Source: Rhynchopus sp. YZ270_cl-10
Taxonomy: Eukaryota > Euglenozoa > Diplonemea > Diplonemida > Diplonemidae
NCBI GenBank assembly: GCA_964035575.1
Contig: OZ037833.1
Span: 248,001-312,000 of the forward strand
Length of the DNA stretch: 64,000 bases
Reading direction: 5' to 3'
Within the stretch, counting starts at the first letter, position 1; each line of letters starts with the position of its first letter. Below are positions 21,185 through 30,223 of the stretch, one piece after another. Both the position numbers and the translations under genes were made by a program. The notes under the pieces were generated by a model. That model worked only from the letters and a program-made list of their open reading frames with translations, was not told the origin of the DNA and made no database searches.

Positions 21185-22891
21185 CTAACTTGACGGCAGC
21201 GACGCACGTCTCACCCTCCTCCTCCTCTGCAGCTCCTTCAGCAAGACCGTAGCCTGTTTTTTTTGTTGCATTTTTAAATTAGTATGAATTGATGCAATTT
21301 ATTTGCAAAAATCTTGAAAAAGGCTTCAGTAAAAGGGATCTAATATGACAGACGACGGACCAAAAAAAAAAAAAAAAAAAACTCATCATTTTGATCATAC
21401 CTGCGTCGACGACACATGCCCGTTTTCTTGCCCCCATTCGAGAAGATCGGAGACCTCTGCTGCAGCCTCGCCGTGCGCATCAGCAGTTCTACACAGCGTA
21501 TCACACACCCCATGGAACGAGATGTGCATCGTACCCTTCTGCTGCACAAACGGCTCACCATCGATCTGCATTGCCAGCGGCTCTGACGTCGCCAGCCGCA
21601 CCTCCTTACAACGCGCCACTGCGATCCCCGAGGCCAGACCCAACTGGATCTGTGTCAAATGCAGCACACCCGTCACCGCCACAACCTCCACGAGACCGTC
21701 ACTCCGGTCCACCGCACCCTCCCCTGCCCACAGCCCATTCGCGCCCCCACCATAGGACCCGATGTTCGCGACCACGACTCCTCGGGTGCCCTCGGGGAGC
21801 TGCACCTCCTCCTCGTCGCAGAAGAGCGACAGCTTGCCGTGGAGACGTGTGTTCGTCTTCGCCTCGGGGGTGACGGCAGTGCTGCGGAGCTGCGTGAGAA
21901 AGGCGTTGATGCCGTGGTGTGCGTACCAGAATTTGTTCATGATGCGTGAGAAGAAGACGCCAGGGCTGTGCTTGCGGTGTCGGTGAAAGCGGAGCGCTAC
22001 CTCAGCATCTGCCCCCACAGAGACGTAGTTGGTCCAGTGCTGCAGTGGGAGTTGTCCGCTGTCGGCTGTGACCGCCCATCTGTCGAGGGGCTCGATGTGC
22101 CCTTCCGCCACCTGCCCGAGAATGTCTGCGACGCTCTCACCCTCCCACCCGCCCCCCCACCCCAGGACACGTGCCAAATCGTTTCCGGTGCCAAGTGGCA
22201 TAATCGCAACCGGTGCAGCAACCCCCTCCTCCTCCAAAGCACCCAGCACCCATCCCACAGTCCCATCGCCGCCGCAGACCAGAACAGCAAAGCGTGGAAG
22301 CTTTTTGAACTCGGCGATGGCAGTGGCAGGTTTGGTGCGTGCAAGGTCGCAGACTTGAGAAGGGTGTAGAAGGCGTCTGTGGGGTTGTTAAATAAAGAAA
22401 AATGTTAAAGACCTTACGTACAGAATCCGCAACCCAACTTAGAAAAACAACCAAAAGAGAACATACTTGAGCTGCCGCATCAGCACTATGCCTTGCCCAC
22501 CGCCGCTCTTGGAGTTTACGAAGACGAGCACAGGGCGTTGCCCTGGGGGGAGGTCGAATGCAGCAGCACTGTCACCACCAGTGGACAGCGATGTTGGCGA
22601 CATGGGTGTTTTATTGCGCCGAGTCTTATTGCGTACGAGGCTGCTGATACGTGACGTCAGTGATGCTGGCGGGCGTGCATGCTGCAGGTCCATCTGCGCC
22701 GCCACAGCTGCAGGCAGCAGCAGGCGCCCATGCCGTGATGCCTTTAGCATGGCCCTGTAGTCCGCATCGTGCTCGCGCTGCTCCTCGTCCTCCTTCGTCA
22801 GAAGCAGGATCCACATTGCCCCCAGAGTGCCAAGTAGCACCCCAAGCACAACCTGCAGTACTGTCGTCTCTCCGACCTCAGCCATGTCCAT
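21185..22891 (-). CDS. Diacylglycerol kinase, three exons
   Basis: Exons are 22467..22891, 22377-upstream 21401..22376 and 21185..21253; the 90-bp and 147-bp introns both have GT..AG ends. Splicing gives 489 residues and fuses the split catalytic domain seamlessly (MRQLK-RLLHPSQVCDL). A single membrane segment lies at about residues 10-30. The DAGKc domain starts near residue 118 (VFVNSKSGGGQG) and has the nucleotide-binding GGDGT at 177-181 and PLGTGND at 202-208. The accessory domain follows, with conserved IGSYGGG and 'QIDGEPF'. The enzyme phosphorylates diacylglycerol to phosphatidic acid at a membrane. No C1 domains, EF hands or ankyrin repeats are seen, so this is a minimal, membrane-anchored form. 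The last exon encodes a Leu/Arg-rich tail. The start at 22891 lies 16 bases after a 'cttacag' acceptor. Confidence 0.88.
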
Positions 22892-23985
22892 TGTGGAGGG
22901 TAATTCTTCTGTAAGGGGTGTGTTGTGGAGATTAGTTGGTCGAAAAAAATATTGCCATTTTTGCCTGAAATAAGAGGGGGAGTTTTTAGTGGAATTTTGG
23001 TGGTGTTTGATGGGATTAAAACCACTTTTTAACACCACCAAAGTTCAGGCAAAATCAGGTGGGTCAACCAAAAAATAATAGCTATCTCACCCACACAGGA
23101 AAACGGGAAACGAAATAGGGGGAAGAGTTTGTTAGGTGCGCCATGTAATCTAAAATTGGACACCAAATTGGGGAATTTTCAAGGAAATCCACTAGACCCC
23201 ATTTGCATTTGAATGCTTGTATTGTGTGCTCAACTACCTCCTTTGCACCCTTTGCCATCCAAAGAAAAAGCGTCATAACAGATAACTAAAGAATCTACAC
23301 AGTGAGTATTGGAGATAGAGTTGCAATGAAAAGAAACACAGAAACGTGGAGGATCACAAAAATGGCCTATGATGTGGCACCCAAACAGTCAATTTTGGGT
23401 ACCATATTCGTAAAAATGTTCGACCGTAAAAAAGGTCTTTCCAGAAAAATATTGAAAAGGTCGAATATTACGAACACGGTACTTCATGTTTGGGGTTTTT
23501 TGAACGTGCCACACCAAATAAGTACTGCACTTAGTGCATATCGGAAAAGTTGTGAGGATTCAGACAACAAGAATACATAATATATTGATATTATCTATGG
23601 GGGGAAAACATCTAAAATAGAAAGAAGAATCGAAAAACGCGGATTCCATCACAATCACACACACACACACACACAGCTGAGCAACTCTAAGCAACACATT
23701 CATAGTCATAGGAAAAGCTTCATACAAACACCCCCCTCCCACATCCCCCTCCACGGTGGTCTCAGGTGTGACCAGGTATTTGCTGGTCACATTATAATCC
23801 CACAGTGACCAGGTCAAATCAAAAAATACCCGGTCTATATATTGCGTCGTTATGTGACCAGGGTATCCTGTGACCTCTCCCTACCTGAGAATCTACTGAA
23901 TTATATTTTTTCCACCAAAAAAAAGAAAAGTTTATAAGATGACCCTAAGCCTCTCTGTGCTTACCTTGAAAATATAAACTCCTTC
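22892..23985. other. Intergenic, short repeats only
   Basis: Contains a CA-rich microsatellite near 23655-23675 and repeated 'gtgaccaggtattt' phrases in both orientations at 23765-23880. Near 23940 a motif 'ctaagcctctctgtgctta' recurs in similar form near 29410 and 40560. No gene is seen. Confidence 0.5.
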
Positions 23986-26106
23986 TCAGACGTCTCCTTT
24001 GGCTTGCTTCTGTAACATCTCGCAGGTCTCCAACGCAGCCCGCACCTTCGGCAGACACACCCCTGCCGACACACCACTCCCCCACAGCTGCACCGCCGCG
24101 AGCAACGCCGCGAAGGCTGTGTCCAAACACTCCTCCTCCTCCCCCTCCCCTCCCACCTCCTCCACCCCACCCCTCCCTTGCAAAGACGAATACGAGGCAT
24201 GTCTCCCAGGCCCTCCTGGAGGCCCCGCGCCTATACTGCTCACTGGACGACTGCTGTCAGAAGCACTCCTTGAAAGACGTGCTTCTGCTGAAGCACCCTC
24301 ACCCCCACCCTCCGACGGCACATAAGAGAACAATGGAACACCCCCTTCCGCAGGCGTGACGTATGTGTAGCTGGTTTCGTCTGATGGTGCCTCGCGATGG
24401 CCTTGGTAAGTGTAGTGTGTGTCCTCGAAGGCTTCGCTGAGAGGGGAGAAGGAGGCAGTATGTGGGGGGGATTGAGGCGATTCGGTCGGGTTTCTTGTGG
24501 GGTTTGCATCCCGGAGGCATTCTGCAGAGTAACGCTCAGCCTCGATGGTGGGGTGTGCTGTCGTGGGGGTTTCTCTGAGGTTCTCTCGTTCGTGCAGTTT
24601 TCGCCTTAAGGGAGGAGGGGCTTTGAGTGACTCAGCAAAGCGGAGCAGGTCGTACTCTGCCGTGGAAGTGGTGGTGGTGGTGGTGGTGGTGGGTAGGTCA
24701 GACCGTTTTGTTGGCTTTTCTATTGCTGCATCCTCTGTGGTAAAGCTTGTTGCTGAATTTTGGGGGAAAATCGCGTTGTTGTTGTTGTTATTGTTGTCGT
24801 TTTTTTGCTCCGGAAACAGCGCAGAGGTTGGGGTGACCGGAGACATCCCTCTGGTAGTCTCGAGAGGGGCGTTGCTTGGTGGCCATGCTACGGTGTCGCA
24901 TTTTGAATATGACTCTGTGTTTGATTCAGAAGGAGGCGCAGTCCGCCCCGCAGGAAGCAACGCAGCGGAGGACGGGGGCGCGGGGCTGCCCTCTGTGCTG
25001 TTCGCACCCCCTTCCCCTTCACACAGATCGGCCGGGTCAGCCGCATCTTCCAGCCATGAGTCGTAGGACCCTTCACGACACGGTGATATCGATTTCACAG
25101 CATATCGTCCAATCTCTGCCTTCAACGGTGGACTGACAGCGCGAAAAACCTTCCCACCACCGTCCTCCTGCTCTGCATAAACCGGGGGGTCGTACTGCGT
25201 TGGTCTATATACATTCGGTTCCCATTCGTTTCGATAATGAAACTGCCCTCTCTCGGGATACACTCCCTCCAACCGTCGCGACCTTTGAGAAGTTTCAGAA
25301 GGCTCCGCTGTCTCCCTATCCATTTCCCTATACGAAGTCCTCAATCTCTCTTCTGCAGAACCCCTATAGGGGGCTTCCTTAGGCACCCTTTCCTCTCTTC
25401 CCTCAAGAATGGTTCTTCCTTTAGAGATTTCACTATGATGCACTACATCACCCCTTTGTGTTATGTTCCCCCCCTCGTCTGCACGCTGGAGAGAAGGAAT
25501 TTCTCGAGAGGTTGAGGGTAATTCCAACCGAGAGGCCTCCTGGCGAGCCTCCGTTAATATGATTGAATCTACCCGGTCGATGGTCCTCTCGGAGTGTTTG
25601 AAGAGAGGGGTGGGGCGGAGTGTGTTGTTGTCAGATTGTAGTACCTCGGGTCGTGCAATGCAAGAGAATCGTGGGGTCGCGCAAAGTGGTGCGCGGCTGG
25701 GCTGATAGGGGGTGGGCGGTGCATCACCCCAGGACTGTTGTGGAGGCTGCTGCTGCTGCTGCTGCTGCTGCTGGCCCCTTGGAGTGCCTTCTCCAAGAAT
25801 CTCTGTGAGTCGTTGTGTCTGTGGTTGATGTCGTGGTGTTGAATTGGTAGGGATATGGGTAAGTCCTCGGGCATGTGGTGTCGGTTCCCTGAATGACCTT
25901 CCCTTAGTAGAATCGACTGAAAGAAGCTCTGAAGGAAGCAGGCCCCGTTGTGGTGGGTGGTGCTTCTGCATAGTATGGCGAAGCGGCATGCCTTCTGTAT
26001 GTGGGAGCACGACAGCCGCGGCAGATTGTCGTGCCTGGCGTAACACACAACTCCCTTCTGGGTCGTGCACTGGGCCTCTCAACGGACGGTGGTCAGACCC
26101 CCGCAT
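23986..26106 (-). CDS. Large low-complexity protein of unknown function
   Basis: The first ATG in the open frame is at 26106 (MRGSDHRPLRGPVHD); the extension to 26148 starts with GTG and is preceded by a 'cccttacag' acceptor. The product is about 706 residues and mostly predicted disordered. It has a run of nine Gln near residue 115, an Asn run near 445, Thr runs near 480, and many Ser/Pro/Glu/Arg. The only ordered-looking part is the C-terminal ~45 residues, an Ala/Leu-rich helix pair (CLDTAFAALLAAVQLWG...). No signal peptide or known domain. Length without stops in a compositionally biased frame supports a real gene. Function unknown; a scaffold or regulatory protein is possible. Confidence 0.65.
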   Translation of the reverse strand: MRGSDHRPLRGPVHDPEGSCVLRQARQSAAAVVLPHTEGMPLRHTMQKHHPPQRGLLPSELLSVDSTKGRSFREPTPHARGLTHIPTNSTPRHQPQTQRLTEILGEGTPRGQQQQQQQQQPPQQSWGDAPPTPYQPSRAPLCATPRFSCIARPEVLQSDNNTLRPTPLFKHSERTIDRVDSIILTEARQEASRLELPSTSREIPSLQRADEGGNITQRGDVVHHSEISKGRTILEGREERVPKEAPYRGSAEERLRTSYREMDRETAEPSETSQRSRRLEGVYPERGQFHYRNEWEPNVYRPTQYDPPVYAEQEDGGGKVFRAVSPPLKAEIGRYAVKSISPCREGSYDSWLEDAADPADLCEGEGGANSTEGSPAPPSSAALLPAGRTAPPSESNTESYSKCDTVAWPPSNAPLETTRGMSPVTPTSALFPEQKNDNNNNNNNAIFPQNSATSFTTEDAAIEKPTKRSDLPTTTTTTTTSTAEYDLLRFAESLKAPPPLRRKLHERENLRETPTTAHPTIEAERYSAECLRDANPTRNPTESPQSPPHTASFSPLSEAFEDTHYTYQGHREAPSDETSYTYVTPAEGGVPLFSYVPSEGGGEGASAEARLSRSASDSSRPVSSIGAGPPGGPGRHASYSSLQGRGGVEEVGGEGEEEECLDTAFAALLAAVQLWGSGVSAGVCLPKVRAALETCEMLQKQAKGDV

Positions 26107-26329
26107 ACATCCAATGATATAGAAAGGTGCCCAAAATACCGTAGACACAACTCTGTAAGGGGGAGGTGCACGCTATGGCAAAGGGAGAGAGAAAAGAGAA
26201 AAACTGAGGTTTATATTTGTGGAAGAGAAAAAAGGGGGGGCAAGGGGAGCGGGTGTTCTGTTAGTGGGGGGGGTGGGATTTTGCAGGGGTGGGGTTAAAT
26301 GGCTGTGTTGTGTGGATTCTGATGGATTT

Positions 26330-26396
26330 TCAACAACCTTCACCCCCCTGTAAGGGTAACCGTAGGTGAAGTGAGGTATAGTATTGAAATCAATGT
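26330..26396. repeat. Inverted copy of the 20-kb tandem-unit end block
   Basis: The reverse complement of this stretch matches the block that ends each 20.1-20.9 kb unit (fatty C run, 'caatactatacc', 'cacctacggtt', then the G run). It abuts the 7-bp array. Confidence 0.8.
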
Positions 26397-26630
26397 GGTG
26401 CCAGGTGCCAGGTGCCAGGTGCCAGGTGCCAGGTGCCAGGTGCCAGGTGCCAGGTGCCAGGTGCCAGGTGCCAGGTGCCAGGTGCCAGGTGCCAGGTGCC
26501 AGGTGCCAGGTGCCAGGTGCCAGGTGCCAGGTGCCAGGTGCCAGGTGCCAGGTGCCAGGTGCCAGGTGCCAGGTGCCAGGTGCCAGGTGCCAGGTGCCAG
26601 GTGCCAGGTGCCAGGTGCCAGGTGCCAGGT
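26397..26630. repeat. Tandem array, 7-bp unit (GGTGCCA)
   Basis: About 33 perfect copies. GGTGCC and GGCACC are partly self-complementary. All frames stay open across it, so ORFs through it (Val-Pro-Gly-Ala-Arg-Cys-Gln and similar) are artefacts. Confidence 0.97.
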
Positions 26631-28142
26631 TCTATGATATGCACGGAACCACCCTGCACCTGTTTGTCATATTGTTTCCCGTGCAATACATGGAGAAACG
26701 TTTCGCACTCGAAACTAGGGAGACAATGACAACATACAGGTAACAGGGGTTTTTGAATTGGAGTCGTTTGCATATGTTTCTGAAAAATGACAAGGCAAGA
26801 GAACAAAAACCATCGTGAGGAAGAAAAAAGGAGAGAAAAATATTTTTCTCGGTGAAGGTGGTGTTTACGTTTTGGGTACGGGGCGGAGCATACAATCTGT
26901 TCGATAAAAGAAACGCAAGCTTTTTGCTTTATCTTGTTCATTTTTTCCCCGCATACCCCAACAGAAAGAGAAAGGATATGCTTTTATTTCCCAACCCAAC
27001 AACAACGATAAAGCGTGTTCACGACAATAGATAAAAGCAAAGAAGTAATTTTAGGTTTTGCGAGGCACTCAACGAGTGTGCCAGCTCTGTGGACTCACAG
27101 AGCCACCAACACTCCCCAGTCATTTTTCCTGCGCATGGAAAACTCGCAGTATGCGACTTGGAGAGGCAGGGTTGCTGAAAAACAAAAAGACCCTGAAGGC
27201 ACAAAAACGCCCCGCATACCCGCCTCCTGTTTTGTACTCTCTCAGGTAGGAGACATCGGTTCGAGCGGTCAACACCTTCATAGAGTTTCAGGAGGAATGG
27301 ACCCCCGGATGCAATTTACGGTCCAGACCAGGACCTAAAAAAAATAAAAAACTATAGTTCCTCGAACACAAAAAGTGGGGGGTGAATTGTTTAATAACCA
27401 ACTAATTCTAAAAGAACACATGATACGTGACACAGAGCGTTGCCTTATGAGCAATGCGGGATCACATGACGGTGCAGCACTTGTGGGCCCCTTCATAGTT
27501 CTCTCCCATGTTCAGGTTTGACACTCTCGGACCTGACCAGTCTACATATTCCAATTCGCGTTGCACCATTTCCGATCTTCGTCATCAATGTGTCGTTACC
27601 ATCGTCGTATATATCGATAGAGTATTGGTGCGCCGTAAAATTGCTGCTCCGTTCTATAGGACACAACCACTGCCATAGTTAATAGTGTGAGGAGTGGGGT
27701 CTGCAGAACTGATGGGGGAGAGCGGCAGCACACCGCAGTATTCAGTCTGACCGCAAAAAAAAGGTCAAACTCCCAAAATCCAAAAAAAAAAGGTCAAACA
27801 TTTTTACGGTCAGATACTATAGTACGGTAAGAAATACATACGGTCAGTGCATGTTTCTGGTACGGTGTACCATTGAAATAACATTGCGCTTACCTGTTGC
27901 TTTTTTGTTTTGCTAATTTCGTAAGTGTTCTGGTTAAATAAACATCAAACTTCAGGGGCGTGCTGAAGGGAACGAAAGGCGAAGTAAGGTTTTGCTCTCT
28001 CCCCCTCTCTCTCTCTCTTATCACACACAATTATCCTATGGGGGAAAAACTTCATTTTTGACAAAACTTTCCCCCATCACCACGCTCAACACTTTTACAA
28101 AAAAAAGGACCTCAACTGCCGAGATTGCACAGTAGACAAAGA
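26631..28142. other. Intergenic, no gene recognised
   Basis: Only short, unconvincing ORFs. A patch at 27730-27870 has several 'aaaggtcaaac' and 'tacggtcag' phrases. A pyrimidine tract (CT-rich) lies at 28000-28020. No conserved element boundary was found. Confidence 0.5.
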
Positions 28143-28143
28143 T

Positions 28144-28259
28144 TAATGGTGGCAGTATTGTGATGCCCATTGGAATACGCAAAATACATCACAATACACG
28201 TGTATTTTGATGTATTTTGCGTATTCTAATGGGCTCCCATCACAATACTGCCACCATTA
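28144..28259. mobile_element. 116-bp hairpin MITE with a 7-bp target duplication
   Basis: The whole element is close to a perfect palindrome: it starts TAATGGTGGCAGTATTGTGA and its end reverse-complements to the same sequence. ACAAAGA occurs directly on both sides (28136..28142 and 28260..28266). A 7-8 bp duplication would fit a hAT-like family, but this is inference. It sits about 19 bp beyond the stop codon of the deubiquitinase gene, so it probably lies in that gene's 3' UTR. Confidence 0.85.
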
Positions 28260-28278
28260 ACAAAGACCCCCACCCCCT

Positions 28279-29193
28279 TCACCCCTCCTCCCCAAAAACA
28301 AGCTCAAACGCCTTCACCGCTGTGATATTGTCACAGTGCGCCGCGGCCCCTGTGTCCAGCATCACCAAACTACAACGCCCTTCATCGCGGATTGATATTG
28401 CCACGTTGTAGTGCCCTTTTAGGTCTATGATCCATATTAGGGATTCAGGGTTTAATCCACGCGATTGACATGCATCGAGGAAGGTGTCACGCGAGCACCG
28501 CAGCAGCTCCCGCGGTTCGAAGAACTCGAGGATAAAGTCATCGCCGGGCGGGAAGGACACCTCCTCTGCGAGAAGCCGCTCTTTCTCTACGTGGGTTGCC
28601 TCTGCGAGATCTACGGTCTGGTTCCTCCGCAGATATGCCACATTGCTGGTCGCATAGCCCCGCAGCACATCCGAAATCTCATAGTTCGCGACCCACGCAG
28701 TGATGTACCCCGCCTCTTCCGATGCGTCTGCGAAGGGGGTAGACGGCGCGGCGATGTACGCCCTCCGGTCGTCGAGAATCGCGTCAAACGCAACAGAAAG
28801 ATATGGGATGATAAGGTCAACGTTGTCAAGCAGCTCTGCTACTAGCGTTTTTATTTCGGTGAGGGAAAGTGTTGTGTATTGTCGGTCTAAGAGAAAGGAA
28901 GATACCGCGCAGGCGCAGTACCCGCAGATGGCACTGCACGCCCCTTTGGAGGAGGCCAGGGAACGTACCGGGGGTGAGTCAAATTGGTCGAAGATCTTCA
29001 CCTCACGGATGGCTCGCGTTTCGTCTGCGTTGCGTGACGAAAAGGACCGTTCCCCACGGAACACAGAGTACCTCGCCGAGGCAGCCTTGTGTATCACCAC
29101 AGCAGTTTTCGTGGTGGTACACATAACGCAGGAGGTGGCTTCAGGGAGGTTCTCGAAGGTGCAGGCATGGCAGTTCCAGGCACAGTCTCCCAT
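28279..29193 (-). CDS. NZF-finger protein with MINDY-like deubiquitinase domain
   Basis: The first ATG is at 29193; 304 residues. The N-terminus is an NZF/RanBP2-type zinc finger (WNCHACTFENLPEATSCVMC, residues 5-24) with the Thr-Phe pair that ubiquitin-binding NZFs use. The rest resembles MINDY-3/4 (FAM188-type) cysteine deubiquitinases. A 'KGACSAICGY' segment (about 75-84) sits where the GGPC nucleophile would be. A 'YEISDVLRGYATSNVAYL' helix is like the family's 'LLTGxAxSNVF'. 'LIWIIDLKGHYNVAIS' near residue 265 matches the catalytic-His strand 'WVVCSESHYTVLFS'. The nucleophile is thus likely the Cys of KGAC. Role by inference: binds and trims ubiquitin chains. The domain assignment rests on short motifs only. 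Confidence 0.6.
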   Translation of the reverse strand: MGDCAWNCHACTFENLPEATSCVMCTTTKTAVVIHKAASARYSVFRGERSFSSRNADETRAIREVKIFDQFDSPPVRSLASSKGACSAICGYCACAVSSFLLDRQYTTLSLTEIKTLVAELLDNVDLIIPYLSVAFDAILDDRRAYIAAPSTPFADASEEAGYITAWVANYEISDVLRGYATSNVAYLRRNQTVDLAEATHVEKERLLAEEVSFPPGDDFILEFFEPRELLRCSRDTFLDACQSRGLNPESLIWIIDLKGHYNVAISIRDEGRCSLVMLDTGAAAHCDNITAVKAFELVFGEEG

Positions 29194-30223
29194 CAAAAGG
29201 GGGGGTAGGGGTAGAGGGGAGAAAAAGAGTTGAAAAGTGTAAAAACGCCTCAGTTTATGAGTTTAAATAATGAGGAACCTAAGTCTGTGCTTGGTACAAT
29301 CGAAATGTGAGGCTAGAAAGTGCAAAGTGCAAAGTGTTGGTGTGGCGGTGTACCTATAAGAGGGGTGCGGGAGTAAGTGTGAAGTTACTGCGAAATCAAA
29401 CGAAAGGTTTGTAAGATGACCCTAAGCTTCTCGGTGATCACCTTGAAATCAAAAAGGGGGGCACGACGTACTAAGTCATGGCCATGTCAGGTGGTATTAC
29501 TAATGCGACTATAGTGAAAAGGCATGAGACGGGTATGCGCACTTCACGCGGGACGAACGGGGAGTCGTTCAAGCCAACAGTGATGTGTCACGTTGCCGAC
29601 AGGCCCAGTGCATGAGCACATCAAGACAACATGACACAACAGGAGTGTTTTTGCAGGACTCCTGGCAGGGAGATCCCCAGATCACTGAGCCAAGAGAAGT
29701 TGAACTCTCACACGACGAATCGTCATCAACATCTATCGCACGCAGGAACGTCCTTGGGGTTTGGTTAAAAAAAAACATAAAGTTGGGGTATTGAAGGAGG
29801 GGAGGTCTTCTTTACTCTAAACGATGGTGTTCTTTGTTTGTTTGTTTTTTTGTTGGAACTTTTTTTTTTTTTTTTGCGGCGACGTACCGCAGACACTTTT
29901 GGAGGGTGCTTTTTTTCCTTTTTATATTGTGTCGATAATCATTTGTACACCAGCCTTTTTTTGGACATATTCTTATACGAATGCTATACAATTTTAAATC
30001 GATCGTTCCCTCCAGCGGAAGTGCTTTTCCAAAACAATAATCTAAGGGGAAAAATGTGGGAGGTGGATGTAGCCATTTTTCTCTTTTGGCGACGCGAATT
30101 CAAATCGAAAAATAGATTCTCGAGACGGATTTTGGGGGGGACTTTTCAAAAATACAGCACGGCTGCCTTAACGTTAGATGAATTTGAGATGAATTTTTTG
30201 TTTTTTAATTAATTTCATGTTTT
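29194..30223. other. Intergenic, possible small relic ORF
   Basis: A short plus-strand frame at 29585..29794 has a protein-like stretch (QDSWQGDPQITEPREVEL) but no further support. A T run lies at 29862-29875. The 'gatgaccctaagcttctcgg' motif near 29415 is shared with 23940. Nothing else is seen. Confidence 0.4.

Noticed and set aside
26371-26941. ORFs through the GGTGCCA array
   Set aside because: Same reason: a repeat unit without stop codons.
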